Below are positions 7,586-18,417 of a stretch of DNA of 48,662 nucleotides, piece by piece; within the stretch, counting starts at the first letter, position 1; each line of letters starts with the position of its first letter. The DNA lies in NCBI GenBank assembly GCA_020853705.1, contig JADYYK010000111.1, positions 1 through 48,662 on the forward strand, read 5' to 3'. This DNA comes from Deltaproteobacteria bacterium. Its GTDB lineage: Bacteria; Myxococcota_A; Polyangia; Haliangiales; JADYYK01. The translations under genes were made by a program, and so were the position numbers. The notes below the pieces were generated by a model. It was not told the DNA's origin, did no database searches, and was given only the letters and a program-made list of their open reading frames with translations.

Positions 7586-8125
7586 TCAGCCGACGGGGCG
7601 CTTGTCGCTGATCTTGTCGGTGCCGTCCTCGAGCGCCTCGGAGGCGAGGAGGTCGAGCTTCCACACGCCGCCCTCGCGCACCAGGACGCCCCGGGAGGCC
7701 TTGCCGGCGGCGTCCGTGGTGTGGACGATGGCCCTGTCGGGCCCCTGCTGCTCGACGTGATCGATCACGGTGCCCGCGACCTTGTCGTGGGTCTCCGCGA
7801 GCTGCTTGGTCATGAACTGGCGACGCAGGTCGTCGGTCGACATCGCGGCCAGCTGCTCGGCGCTGACCCCGAGCATCTCGCCAATGCCGTCCATGGTGCG
7901 CATCTTGTCCAGCTGCTCGAGCTGCTTGTCCTGGGTGGCCTTGGTCATCATGGCCCACACACCGTCCACGTCGCCGGCGAGCGATGCCTTCTTGTAGGCC
8001 TCGAAGAAGGACGTCGGCGTGGCGCCGCCGCCCGGCGTGGTGCCGCCCTTGCCCTTGCTGCCGCCACAGCTGACCAGCGCGAACAGCCCCGCCAGCGCCA
8101 GCATCCTCGTCGCGTTGCGTCTCAT
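7586..8125 (-). CDS. hypothetical lipoprotein, 179 aa
   Basis: A lipoprotein with signal peptide and lipobox ALVSC (Cys20), a Gly/Lys/Thr linker, and a domain of about 140 residues. The domain begins PTSFFEAYKKASLAGDVDGVWAMM, the style of NTF2-like/DUF4878-type domains that measure how much a pocket protein carries, and ends with a beta-sheet segment (DRAIVHTTDAAGK, REGGVWKLDLLASEAL). That fold suggestion is weak. Its ATG is 17 bp after the stop of the SPFH gene (8143), with AGGGGGA as ribosome site, so it is the second gene of the SPFH operon controlled from the Crp-like site at 9375-9394. Confidence 0.8.
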   Translation of the reverse strand: MRRNATRMLALAGLFALVSCGGSKGKGGTTPGGGATPTSFFEAYKKASLAGDVDGVWAMMTKATQDKQLEQLDKMRTMDGIGEMLGVSAEQLAAMSTDDLRRQFMTKQLAETHDKVAGTVIDHVEQQGPDRAIVHTTDAAGKASRGVLVREGGVWKLDLLASEALEDGTDKISDKRPVG

Positions 8126-8142
8126 CGGTGTCCCCCTGACGG

Positions 8143-9330
8143 CTACTTTACGACGCCGCCGCTGCGCGCGTCGACCGCGCTCGAGAGCAGCTCCATGACC
8201 TGGCCCATGGCGACGGGCAGGAAGCCGGCGCCGGGCTTGCCTTCCGACTGGTACAGGTGCAGGCGGGCGTTCTCGAGGCCCTTGGCCAGGGCGGCGGCGA
8301 CCTCGGGTAGCGCCTGCTGGATGAACAGCCGCTCCAGGCTGGCGCGGCCAGCGCCGCTCTCGGCGGCCAGGCGCGCGCGCAGGGCGGCGGCCTCCTCGTC
8401 GTGGGTGAACTGCGCGGCCTCGGCGGCGAGCTGGGCGGCCAGGCGGGTGGTCTCGCCCGCGATGCGCGACTGCTCCTCGGCCTGGCGCGCCTTGAAGAGG
8501 GCGAGCTCGCGGGCCTGCTCGACGCGGCGGGTGTCGAGCTTGAACTGCTCGTCGCTGCGGCGCTGCTCGTGGGCCAGCCGGGCCAGCTCGAGGTCACCGG
8601 CGCGCTGCGCCTTCTCCAGGGCCAGATCCTGGCGGTCCTTCTCCAGGCTGCGCTCGTGGGCCAGGCGGCTCTCCTCGATGGCGCGCTCGGCCTGCTGCTG
8701 CGCCAGCTTGGCCTCGCGGTCCTTCTCGGCCTTGAAGCTGGCTTGCATGGCGCGGAAGACGCCGTCGTCCTGGATGAAGACGTCCTGCACGTCGACGGTG
8801 ACGACCTCGACGCCCCAGGTCGCGGTGGCGATGGCGCTGATCTCGGTGCGCAGGGCGCCGGCGATCTCCTCCTTGCGGCGCTGGATGCACTCCGACAGCG
8901 TCATGTTGGCGACCAGCCACTTGACCGTGGAGCGGCAGATGTCCGCGATCATGCGCGCCAGCTTGGCCTCGGCGTTGGCGCGGTCGGCGAAGTTGATGAG
9001 CGGGTAGATCACCAGCGGGGTGGCGATGCGGTAGACCACCATGCCGCGCAGCTTGACGTCGACGTGGTCGCGCGTGATCTGGTTGGCCTGGAAGACGACC
9101 TCCTTGAGCGTGGTCGGGATGAGCACGTAGGAGTCGGACGGCCACTTGAAGAAGCGGCCGCCCTGGCCGCACAGGCGCTGGGCCAGCTTGCCGCGGCGGT
9201 ACACCACCAGGTACTCGCTGGGGCGCGCGCTGACCCAGCCCCAGCGCTTGCCCGGCTCGCTGGGGGTGTTCGAGGTCAGCTCGGTGCCGTCGAGCGTCAG
9301 GGCCTCGGTCGTCATCAGCTCCTTCACCAT
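8143..9330 (-). CDS. SPFH/band 7 (flotillin-like) protein
   Basis: A 395-residue SPFH-family protein. The band 7 domain covers about residues 30-205 (YLVVYRRGKLAQRL; VVFQANQITRDHVDVKLRG; NFADRANAEAKLARMIADI; GVEVVTVDVQDVFI). It is followed by a long Glu/Ala/Arg/Gln coiled coil (about 205-340) and a hydrophobic C-terminal helix. There is no clear N-terminal membrane anchor, so it may bind membranes peripherally or be soluble. Family members organise membrane microdomains and scaffold proteases or channels. The start ATG 9330 has AGGAGG at a good distance; the longer frame to 9351 lacks this. An exact E. coli-type CRP site lies 45-64 nt upstream, and the Crp-type regulator gene precedes it on the same strand. 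Confidence 0.9.
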   Translation of the reverse strand: MVKELMTTEALTLDGTELTSNTPSEPGKRWGWVSARPSEYLVVYRRGKLAQRLCGQGGRFFKWPSDSYVLIPTTLKEVVFQANQITRDHVDVKLRGMVVYRIATPLVIYPLINFADRANAEAKLARMIADICRSTVKWLVANMTLSECIQRRKEEIAGALRTEISAIATATWGVEVVTVDVQDVFIQDDGVFRAMQASFKAEKDREAKLAQQQAERAIEESRLAHERSLEKDRQDLALEKAQRAGDLELARLAHEQRRSDEQFKLDTRRVEQARELALFKARQAEEQSRIAGETTRLAAQLAAEAAQFTHDEEAAALRARLAAESGAGRASLERLFIQQALPEVAAALAKGLENARLHLYQSEGKPGAGFLPVAMGQVMELLSSAVDARSGGVVK

Positions 9331-9374
9331 GTCATCGCCTCCTGGACACAAGGTGACGACGCCGCGGCGGGCGC

Positions 9375-9394
9375 AGTGTGAAGTGCTTCACACT
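9375..9394. promoter_or_regulatory. CRP-type operator, perfect TGTGA-N6-TCACA palindrome
   Basis: AGTGTGAAG (9375-9383) and CTTCACACT (9386-9394) form a perfect 9-2-9 inverted repeat containing TGTGA at 9377-9381 and TCACA at 9388-9392, the E. coli CRP consensus with its N6 spacer. It overlaps the stop codon of the Crp-type gene and sits in front of the SPFH gene. A class II position (centred at -41.5) would put the start site near 9343, just before the AGGAGG of the SPFH gene. Confidence 0.8.
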
Positions 9395-10098
9395 TGGAGA
9401 TGAATTTCGCGCGCGAGGGCGGCGACGTCGCGGATGACGATGCGACCCCGCCCCACCGTGACCACGCCGGCGCCGCTCCAGGCGCTGAGCTGCTTGTTGA
9501 CGCTCTCGCGAGAATAGCCAATCAGGTCGCCGAGCTCGCGCTGCGGCAGGTGGAGATCGATGAGCAGGCCGTCAGGGCCGGGGGCGCCGAAGCGCTGGCC
9601 CAGCGCGATCAGCTTGCGCGCCAGGCGGTCGGCCAGGCTGGAGGCGTGGCCCTCCTGCACCGACTGGTTGAACTGGCGGATCTTGCGCGCCAGCTCGGTC
9701 AGCAGGGCCAGCGCGGCGGCGGGGTGGCGCGCCAGGAAGGCGAGGAAGTTGCGGCGCTCGATGGCCATCAGGCGCGAGGTCACCACCGCGCTGACGGTGG
9801 CCGAGCGGTGCACGCCGTCGATCAGGGCCAGCTCCCCGATGACCTTGCCGGGCTCCAGGTAGTCGACCACCAGGGTGTGGCCGGCCAGGGTCGGCATCGA
9901 GACCTTGAGGCGGCCGCTGACCAGGACGAAGGCGCTGGTGGGGGGATCGCCCTGGCGGAAGAGCAGCTCGCGCGCGCGCAGGGTGCGCGTGCCGGTGGTC
10001 AGCGCGTCGAGCTCGCCATCCGACAGCGACGCGAACAGGGCGACGCGGCGCAGCAGCTGGCGTCGGACCTCCCTGGTGTGCAGCGCTGGCCCGGGCAT
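9388..10098 (-). CDS. Crp/Fnr-family regulator, probably cAMP-type
   Basis: A 236-residue regulator with a cyclic-nucleotide-binding domain (about 18-135) and a winged helix. The phosphate-binding cassette reads GELALIDGVHRSATV (residues 88-102), matching the E. coli CRP cassette including Arg98 and Ser99, which in CRP hold the cAMP phosphate. There are no Fnr-type cysteines. The recognition helix YSRESVNKQL (195-204) keeps the Arg and Glu that contact TGTGA in CRP, with Lys in place of the third contact (Arg185). A perfect TGTGA-N6-TCACA site overlaps its own stop codon, placed to control the SPFH gene downstream. The start ATG 10098 lies 9 nt after a TAGCAT hexamer with no ribosome site. 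Divergent from the kinase at 10165. Confidence 0.9.
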   Translation of the reverse strand: MPGPALHTREVRRQLLRRVALFASLSDGELDALTTGTRTLRARELLFRQGDPPTSAFVLVSGRLKVSMPTLAGHTLVVDYLEPGKVIGELALIDGVHRSATVSAVVTSRLMAIERRNFLAFLARHPAAALALLTELARKIRQFNQSVQEGHASSLADRLARKLIALGQRFGAPGPDGLLIDLHLPQRELGDLIGYSRESVNKQLSAWSGAGVVTVGRGRIVIRDVAALAREIHLQV

Positions 10099-10107
10099 GG
10101 TGGCCTC

Positions 10108-10113
10108 ATGCTA
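10108..10113 (-). promoter_or_regulatory. -10-like hexamer TAGCAT before the Crp-type gene
   Basis: On the minus strand TAGCAT is followed by 9 nt and ATG 10098. On the plus strand TACAAT (10136-10141) lies 23 nt before the divergent kinase start, so the two promoters are back to back. Confidence 0.4.
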
Positions 10114-10164
10114 CCGCGAGGGCGGGGCGCGATCGTACAATCGGGCCGGTGTTCAGGTGGTCCG

Positions 10165-11058
10165 ATGAGTGACGACGGGCGCATCGCGCTGCTCAGGCTG
10201 GTCAGCGAGACCAGCGGGCCGGGGCACCTGCGGCCAGGGCAGGTCGTCGCCGAGCAGTTCACCGTGGCGCGCTACGTCGCGCGCGGCGGCATGGGGCTGA
10301 TCTACGAGGCGCGCGGGCCGGCCGGCGAGCGCGTCGCCATCAAGACGGTGTCGCAGGCGGTCGACGACCCCGAGGCCCGGGCGCGCTTCGAGCGCGAGGC
10401 CGAGGCCATGAGCCGGCTGACCCACGCCGGCATCGTCGGCGTGCACGCCTTCGGTCGGCTGGACGACGGCGCCTACTTCATGGTGATGGAGTACCTGGAG
10501 GGCGTGCCGCTGACGCAGATCATCGCGCGCGGGCCGGTGGCGCCGCCGCAGGTCGCGGCCATGCTGCGCCAGGTGCTGTTCGCGCTGGGCTATGCCCACG
10601 CCATGGGCGTGATCCACCGCGACCTCAAGCCCGACAACCTGATGGTCGGCGCCGACGGCCAGGCGCGCATGATCGACTTCGGCATCGCCAAGCTGATCGA
10701 CGACGTGGCGCGCGGCAAGCTGACGCGGCCGGGCATGGTGTTCGGGACGCCGTTCTACATGTCGCCCGAGCAGGCCACCGGGCGCCCGGTCGACGGCCGG
10801 GTCGACCAGTACTCGGCGGGCGTCATCCTGTTCCAGGCCTTGACCGGGCGGGTGCCCTTCCTGGCCGACGACATCGCATCGATGCTGCGCATGCACGCGC
10901 TGGAGCCGCCGCCGGCGCTGGCGGCGGTGACCGGGTGGGCCTTCGCGCCGGCGCTGGAGGCGGTGGTGGCGCGCGCGCTGGCCAAGCGGGCCGACGACCG
11001 CTTCCCCGACATGCGCGCGCTGGCGCTGGCGCTGGACGCGGCCACGCACGAGGCGTGA
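10165..11058 (+). CDS. cytosolic Ser/Thr protein kinase
   Basis: A 297-residue eukaryotic-type (Hanks) kinase that is little more than a kinase domain. It has the Gly-rich loop RGGMGLIYEA (40-49), catalytic Lys60 in VAIK, the catalytic loop IHRDLKPDN (150-158), the DFG motif (171-173) and the MSPEQ segment. All catalytic residues are present, so it should be active. No transmembrane segment or sensor domain follows, unlike the two kinases further right. The start ATG 10165 (MSDDGRIALL) is the first good start after the divergent promoter region; the longer frame back to 9394 is a shadow of the Crp-type gene. Targets are unknown; the closest phosphatase in the window is the PP2C gene at 37952. 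Confidence 0.9.
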   Translation: MSDDGRIALLRLVSETSGPGHLRPGQVVAEQFTVARYVARGGMGLIYEARGPAGERVAIKTVSQAVDDPEARARFEREAEAMSRLTHAGIVGVHAFGRLDDGAYFMVMEYLEGVPLTQIIARGPVAPPQVAAMLRQVLFALGYAHAMGVIHRDLKPDNLMVGADGQARMIDFGIAKLIDDVARGKLTRPGMVFGTPFYMSPEQATGRPVDGRVDQYSAGVILFQALTGRVPFLADDIASMLRMHALEPPPALAAVTGWAFAPALEAVVARALAKRADDRFPDMRALALALDAATHEA

Positions 11059-11086
11059 CCGGCAGTGCGCCGGCTGGTTCCGCGCG

Positions 11087-11115
11087 GCGCGCCTCCGCGC
11101 TGACGGGAGGCGCGC
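11087..11115. terminator. GC-rich hairpin between convergent genes
   Basis: GCGCGCCTCC (11087-11096) pairs with GGAGGCGCGC (11106-11115) across a 9-nt loop, a 10-bp perfect stem between the convergent kinase (ends 11058) and TPR/AgmX gene (ends 11130). There is no T-run, so its role as a bidirectional terminator is inferred from position. Confidence 0.5.
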
Positions 11116-11129
11116 GAGCCGGGCCCAGG

Positions 11130-12760
11130 TCAGTCGCCGACGCGGCGGAAGGTGAAGGGATAGAAGACGTTGATCTTCTGGTTGCTGGCGTTGGCTGCGA
11201 TGGGGAAGCGCCAGGCCCGGATGGTGCTGGCCACGCAGCTCGAGAGCGCCGGGCTGACGCCGCTGGCGGCCACCTTGGCCAGGGTGCCGGTGCCGGCGTC
11301 GATCACCATGGTGACGTTGACGGTGCCCGAGGCGGTGGGCTGGGCCAGCAGGGTGCGGCGGTAGCAGGCCGAGATCTGGGCCATGTTGAAGCGGATGGGG
11401 CGGCGGATGATGGCCTTGTCGAGGTCGCCGCTGACGACCGGCGAGCCGATGCTGAGGCCCTTGGGCTTGGGCCTGGCCCTGGCCGCGAGCGCGCGCGCGC
11501 TGGCGCGGGTCTCGGCGCGCAGGTCGAGCAGGTTGTCGACGTAGTCCATCAGCGCGCGCTCGTCCTTGTGCGGCCCCAGGGAGAAGTACAGCGTGTAGAG
11601 GAAGCTGGCGGCGTCGCCGAGCTCCTCGTTGCGGGTCTTGGCGAACATGTTGTGCGCCAGCAGGGCCATCTCGCGCACGGTGGCGATGAGCTCGTCGCGG
11701 TCTTCCCTGGGGAACCCGGCGCCGGCGGCACGCATGCTGTCGACCGCGGCGTCGAGGTAGCGCGCGGCCGGGATGAAGCCGAGGCTGCCGAGGGCGAGGC
11801 GGAAGGCGCGGGTGTAGGCCGTGGCGGCGGCGACGGGCTGGGCGTTGGTGGCGATGGCCTGGTACACGGCGGTGGCCTCGGTGGTGCGGCCGAGGTCGGC
11901 GTAGCTCTGGCCCAGGCGCAGCATGGTCTGGGTGACGTCCTCCTTGGCGCGATCCGCGAGCAGGCTGAGCGCGGCCATCGCGGTGTCGGGGTTGTCGTCC
12001 GAGTAGGCCGCGAACAGCAGGTAGTCGCGGATCAGCAGCGACAGGCGTACGCCGGACTCGTTGGCGGCGCGCAGGAGCAGCGTGGTCGCGGCGCGTGGGT
12101 CGCCCGTCCTGAACAGCCGCCAGGCCTCGAAGTAGGGGAAGCGGTAGGCGGCGTCGTCCATCTTGCCGGCCACGAAGTCGTAGTAGGCGGCGCGGAACCT
12201 GTAGATCGGCTTGTCGGACATGGCGACCAGCTGCTTGGTCACGGCGGCGGCGCGGTCGCGCTGCCCGAGGTCGTGCTCGACCAGGGCGAGCTGCGCCAGC
12301 ACCGGCTCGCTGCCGGCCTTGGCCAGGTCACGCAGGATGGTGACGGCGTCGAGCTTGGGGCTGTCGCCACCGTCGGAGGTGTACAGCAGCCCCGCCAGCG
12401 TCAGCCCGAGCTTGTCGCGCTCGGCCGGGGTCGTGGCCTTGGCGTAGCGCTCGCGCAGCTCGGACAGCTTCCATGCCAGGTCGGGCTTCTTCCAGATCGG
12501 CGCCGGGATGAGGGCCGGGGACGGCAGATCGTCGCCGGCGTCGACCTCGACGTCGTCGCCGCTGAAGTCGTACGACTTCGACGACGGGCCGCCGCCGGTG
12601 TCCAGGTTGACGCGGGTGCGGCGCGTCTTGACCTGGACGCAGCAGCCGTGGATGTCGCGCAGCTCGCCAGGTTTGCACTGCTTGGGGCAGGCCTGGGCGG
12701 TGACCAGCCGTGGCGACAGCGCGGTGGCGAGCAGTGCCAGCACGGCGAGCGGCTTCATCA

Positions 12761-12761
<1 letters not shown>
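11130..12761 (-). CDS. exported TPR protein with AgmX/PglI-like C-terminus
   Basis: A 543-residue protein with a cleavable signal peptide (residues 1-22, ending LVTAQA), a Cys-rich patch (CPKQC, HGCC), and a long Ala/Leu/Arg helical region of TPR type (about 90-430). The C-terminal 110 residues match the AgmX/PglI C-terminal domain: ISACYRRTLL, a hydrophobic beta strand VNVTMVIDAG, SSCVASTIRAWRFP. In Myxococcus this domain is found in gliding/Glt-associated envelope proteins. It should be periplasmic. The ATG at 12761 overlaps the stop of the kinase-FGE gene (TGATG), so the two are translationally coupled and probably act together, for example as kinase output and envelope effector (inference). 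Confidence 0.85.
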
Positions 12762-14773
<2,012 letters not shown>

Positions 14774-14781
14774 CGCCGGCA

Positions 14782-14787
14782 ACGGTA
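14782..14787 (-). promoter_or_regulatory. -10-like hexamer TACCGT before kinase-FGE gene
   Basis: TACCGT on the minus strand, 8 nt, then ATG 14773. It supports the shorter start of the kinase and lies inside the coding frame if the GTG at 14830 were used. Confidence 0.4.
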
Positions 14788-14895
14788 CCACCGCGGTCGG
14801 GCGGGGGGCTACGGCGCGTTGCTGCGGCACGCGCAGCGGTGGCTGGCGCCCTACGCGCTGCTGTGGTTCGATGGCGAGGGTGTCAGGATGGTGCG

Positions 14896-16425
14896 ATGAG
14901 CGAGCCGGGTGACGCGCGGCTGGCCTCCGGCAAGCGGATGGGGCCCTACCGCATCGAGGAGCTGCTCGGGGAGGGGGCGATGGGGCGCGTGTACCGCGCG
15001 GTCCACGAGAGCCTGGGTCGTGAGGTCGCGATCAAGGCGCTCAAGCCCGCGGCGGCGGCCGAGCCCACGCTGGTGGAGCGCTTCCTGGCCGAGGCGCGCG
15101 CGGTCAACCTGATCCGACACGAGAACATCGTCGAGTGCGAGGGGCTGGTGCAGGACGCTGACGGCGCCTACATCGTGATGGAGCTGCTGGCCGGGCAGAC
15201 CCTGGGCGCCGCGCTGCACGCGTCGGGCCGCTTCCCGCCCGAGCGCGCGGTGGCCATCGTGCTGCAGATCGCGGATGCGCTGGCCGCGGCGCACGACAAG
15301 GGGATCGTGCACCGCGATCTCAAGCCCGAAAACGTGTTCCTGATCCGCCGCGCCGGGTCGGACGACTATGTCAAGGTGCTGGATTTCGGCATCGCGCGGC
15401 TGCGTCCTGATCTGGGGCAGATCGCGGCCACCCAGAGCGGCACCCTGGTCGGCACGCCGGCCTACATGGCGCCGGAGCAGGCGCGCGGGGAGCGCGCCAG
15501 CGCGCAGAGCGACGTGTACGCCCTCGGGGTCGTGCTGTTCCAGCTGGTGACGGGCCGACTGCCGTTGAGCGGCGCGACCATGCCCCTGATGTTCGTGGCC
15601 ACCCTGAACCAGCGGCCACCCCGTGCCGACGCGGTGGTGCCGGTGCTCGCGCCCGCGCTGGCCGAGGTCATCGATCGGACCCTGGCCAAGGAGCCCGGGG
15701 CGCGCCCGCCGGGCATGGCGGCGCTGCGTCGCGAGCTCGAGACGGCGCTCGGCCTCGCCGCCCAGGGGTCCCAGGCGACGCCACCGAGGCGACCCACCGA
15801 CTCGGCGGTGGATGGGCTGGCGCCCACGCTGCTGCCGAGCGCGACCGGCGCGCGGTCGCGGGGCCGGCGCCCGCTGGCCTGGGCCGCCGCGGGGGCCGTG
15901 GTGGTGGCTGCGCTGGCGGCGCTGATGCTGGGCTGGGGGCGCGCGCGGCGCGGCGGCTCGGGCGGGGTGCCGACGCCGCTGGCCGCAGGCGCCAGCGACG
16001 CGACGGTGCCGCGCGATGCCGCGCCGCTCGACGCCACCGCGCTGGATGCCGCGGGGCCCGCGCCGGTGGTCGCTCCATCGGCGGGCGCGGACGACGATGG
16101 TCCTGATGCGAGCAACGCGCGCGCGGCCATCCGCGCCCGCTACGTGCAGGGGCTCAACGTGTGCTGGGAGCTGGCCCACAAGCTCGCCCCCAGGCTGCCG
16201 CGCCTGGCGCGGGTGACGGTGCGCCTCTCGGTGGGCAGCAGCGGGCGCGTCACGTCACCCCAGGTGCTCCGCATCGCGCTGCCCGCCACGGCCGCCGATG
16301 CCTTCACCGAGATGGTCAAGGACGAGGTCACGCTGTGTCTGCGCCGTAGCATGGAGCTCTGGCGTTTCCCGCAACCGGCAGCGCCGTTCGAGGTCGAGAC
16401 CAGCGCCGACCTGAGGAGCCGGTGA
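14896..16425 (+). CDS. membrane Ser/Thr kinase with AgmX/PglI-like C-terminus
   Basis: A 509-residue fusion. The kinase domain (about 18-285) has the loop [11 protein letters not shown], Lys47, [10 protein letters not shown] (137-146), DFG (163-165) and YMAPEQ, all intact. A linker leads to one transmembrane helix (about 328-347), an Asp/Ala/Pro-rich periplasmic linker, and an AgmX/PglI-like domain (about 410-505: [37 protein letters not shown]). The same C-terminal module ends the exported TPR protein at 11130-12761, so this cluster pairs a kinase carrying the module with a separate protein carrying it. The start ATG 14896 has no strong ribosome site. It is divergent from the FGE-kinase, and ends 32 bp before the convergent RbgA gene. 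Confidence 0.9.
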   Translation: MSEPGDARLASGKRMGPYRIEELLGEGAMGRVYRAVHESLGREVAIKALKPAAAAEPTLVERFLAEARAVNLIRHENIVECEGLVQDADGAYIVMELLAGQTLGAALHASGRFPPERAVAIVLQIADALAAAHDKGIVHRDLKPENVFLIRRAGSDDYVKVLDFGIARLRPDLGQIAATQSGTLVGTPAYMAPEQARGERASAQSDVYALGVVLFQLVTGRLPLSGATMPLMFVATLNQRPPRADAVVPVLAPALAEVIDRTLAKEPGARPPGMAALRRELETALGLAAQGSQATPPRRPTDSAVDGLAPTLLPSATGARSRGRRPLAWAAAGAVVVAALAALMLGWGRARRGGSGGVPTPLAAGASDATVPRDAAPLDATALDAAGPAPVVAPSAGADDDGPDASNARAAIRARYVQGLNVCWELAHKLAPRLPRLARVTVRLSVGSSGRVTSPQVLRIALPATAADAFTEMVKDEVTLCLRRSMELWRFPQPAAPFEVETSADLRSR

Positions 16426-16456
16426 GGGCGCGCCGCGGCGGCTCGGCCGGCCCGCC

Positions 16457-17299
16457 TCAGGGGCGTTCGAGCGTGATGGCGCCCAGCGTGCCGTCGCGGA
16501 ACTCCTTCAGCAGCAGCGAGGCGGCGCGCTCGAGGTCGGGGCCGCCGCCGCGCACGACCAGGGCGCGGCGGGTCGCGATGGCGGCGATGAGGCCGGGGCC
16601 GTCGAGGGCCGGGGCGTCGGGGCCCGCCGGCAGCGCGCCATAGCGAGCGCTCAGAAGCCCCGGGTAGTCGGCGAGCAGGAGGCGCCCGAGCTCGAACGCG
16701 ACGCTGGCGTCGTCATAGGCGTTGCGCCCGATGCTGTGGGTGGCGGCCAGCTTGAGGGCGATGTCCTGGGCCACGCCCTTCCACATCATGCCGGGGGTGT
16801 CGACCAGCGACATCGTGGGCCCGAGCTCGTAGCGGGTCACGTGCTTGGTGATGGCGGGTTCGTCGCCGACGTCGGCCAGGCGGCGGCCCAGCAGGCTGTT
16901 CATCAGGGTCGACTTGCCGACGTTGGGGATGCCGAGGATCATCATGCGCAGCGGCTTGATGCGCGTGGTGCGGGTGGGGGCCAGGGTCAGGGCCTCGGCG
17001 GGGATGCGGGCCACGTCAGCGCGCTTCTTCGCCGACAGCGCGATGGCGCGCACGCCGGGCTGCGCGTTGTAGTGCGCCAGCCAGGCCTGGGTGCGCGCGG
17101 GATCGGCGACGTCGGCCTTGTTGAGCAGCTTCAGCGCGGGGCGCTGGTTGTGGCGGCGCAGGGCCTCGAACTCGGGGTTGCAGCTCGAGCGCGGCACCCG
17201 GGCGTCGAGCACCTCGATGACCACGTCGATCGACCGCAGGGCCTCGGCGGCCTCCTTGCGGGCGGTGACCATGTGACCGGGATACCAGTTGATGGCCAT
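16457..17299 (-). CDS. rbgA: RbgA/YlqF-type ribosome biogenesis GTPase
   Basis: A 280-residue circularly permuted GTPase. The G motifs come in the order G4 (LNKAD, 59-63), G5-like (ALSAKK), G1/P-loop (GIPNVGKST, 123-131) and G3 (DTPG, 167-170), diagnostic of the YlqF/RbgA/YawG group. The N-terminus INWYPGHM is the family signature. In Bacillus RbgA acts in late assembly of the 50S subunit. The C-terminal region (about 180-280) is the helical extension. ATG 17299 is chosen because the family always begins just before this signature; the longer frame upstream has no homology look. The rRNA methyltransferase gene ends 35 bp upstream on the same strand, so the two probably form a ribosome-related operon. 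Confidence 0.93.
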   Translation of the reverse strand: MAINWYPGHMVTARKEAAEALRSIDVVIEVLDARVPRSSCNPEFEALRRHNQRPALKLLNKADVADPARTQAWLAHYNAQPGVRAIALSAKKRADVARIPAEALTLAPTRTTRIKPLRMMILGIPNVGKSTLMNSLLGRRLADVGDEPAITKHVTRYELGPTMSLVDTPGMMWKGVAQDIALKLAATHSIGRNAYDDASVAFELGRLLLADYPGLLSARYGALPAGPDAPALDGPGLIAAIATRRALVVRGGGPDLERAASLLLKEFRDGTLGAITLERP

Positions 17300-17334
17300 G
17301 ACGGTGGCAGCCGTAGCACGACTTCGCCGGGGCT

Positions 17335-18381
17335 TCACCTGCGGGTTGCGTGGACCACGCGGGGCGGGGCGTACCAGGGATCGGTGCGGGACGGGTCGCG
17401 GCCGAGGATCTCGGGGCCGTGGGGGATGGCCGTGACCTGGTAGGCGCCCAGGGCGTCGGCCACCGTGGCCTCGAAGGCGGCGTGGCCGAAGTAGGCCTTG
17501 TCGTTGCACATGATGACGGCGTGCGCGGGGGCGGCCAGGGCGACGAACTCGAGCAGCTCGGGCCACAGCTTGCGCAGGACGCGGTCGTCACCGCGGCCGA
17601 CGCCGAACGCGGGTGGATCGATGACCACCAGGTCGAAGTGCTCGGCGGCGGCGCGCTGGTGGCGGCGGCGCCAGCGGCGCAGGAAGACCTGCGCGGTGTC
17701 GGGCACCACGCGGAAGTCGACGCCGTTCAGCGCGGCGTTGCGGCGGCCCCAGGTCAGGTAGCCCTTGTCGGGGTCGACGTTGACGACGTCGCGGGCGCCG
17801 GCGGCGCGGGCGGCCACGCCGAAGCCGCAGGTGTAGGCGAACAGGTTGAGGACCAGGGCGTCGGCGGCCACGGCGCGGACGCGGGCGCGCGCGGCGCGGC
17901 CATCGAGGAAGAGGCCGAAGTCGTGCCGCGGGTCGCTGCGAATCTCGAAGCGCAAGCCATCCTCGCTGGCGACAAGTGACTCCGGCATGGGGCGGCGGCC
18001 CCAGTGCAGCGTGGGGCCAGCGCTGGCGGCGCCAGCAGCGCCAGCGCCAGCAGCGCCAGCGCCAGCGGTGCGGCGCGCGCGGACCAGGACGGCGCAGTCC
18101 GGGAAGGCGGCCTCGAGCACGGGGAGCACGGCGGCGCCCGGCCCGGCGGGGTCGTAGTCCGAGGCCACCAGCAGGCCGCCGAAGCGGTCGACCACCAGCC
18201 CGGGCAGCCCGTCGCCGGCGCCCGCGACCACGCGCACGCAGGCGTCGGGCGCCACCAGCTGGTCGCCCCGGAACGCGACGGCCTCGGCCAGCAGCGCGTC
18301 GAGGCGGCGCGGGGCGCTCACGGCGTCACGTCTGCAGAGCCAGCCATGCCATCCCTCGTCGTCGCGCGGCAATCGTAGCAT
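17335..18381 (-). CDS. RlmI-like class I SAM-dependent rRNA methyltransferase
   Basis: A 348-residue methyltransferase of the COG1092 (RlmI/RlmK) type, which make 5-methylcytosine or related marks on 23S rRNA. It has a PUA-like start (GDGLPGLVVDRFGGLLV), the SAM-binding motif I (LNLFAYTCGFGVAARAAGA), an acidic motif II (VNVDPDKG) and motif IV DPPAF. The segment before HDFGLFLDGR contains an unusual Ala/Gly run (AGAGAAGAGAAGAAS) encoded by a 15-bp tandem repeat, probably a flexible insertion. The start is uncertain: ATG 18381 or GTG 18321 (SAPRRLDALL), the latter being closer to where the family usually begins. It precedes the RbgA GTPase on the same strand. Confidence 0.85.
   Translation of the reverse strand: MLRLPRDDEGWHGWLCRRDAVSAPRRLDALLAEAVAFRGDQLVAPDACVRVVAGAGDGLPGLVVDRFGGLLVASDYDPAGPGAAVLPVLEAAFPDCAVLVRARRTAGAGAAGAGAAGAASAGPTLHWGRRPMPESLVASEDGLRFEIRSDPRHDFGLFLDGRAARARVRAVAADALVLNLFAYTCGFGVAARAAGARDVVNVDPDKGYLTWGRRNAALNGVDFRVVPDTAQVFLRRWRRRHQRAAAEHFDLVVIDPPAFGVGRGDDRVLRKLWPELLEFVALAAPAHAVIMCNDKAYFGHAAFEATVADALGAYQVTAIPHGPEILGRDPSRTDPWYAPPRVVHATRR
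18031..18068 (+). repeat. 15-bp tandem repeat inside methyltransferase gene
   Basis: GCCAGCAGCGCCAGC occurs twice in tandem (18031-18045, 18046-18060) followed by a partial third copy. It is in frame and encodes an Ala/Gly run; length variation would change the linker by five residues per unit without a frameshift. Confidence 0.85.
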
Positions 18382-18417
18382 CGCGGCGGGCCGAAGTAGC
18401 GGGCGTCGGCGTCGACG

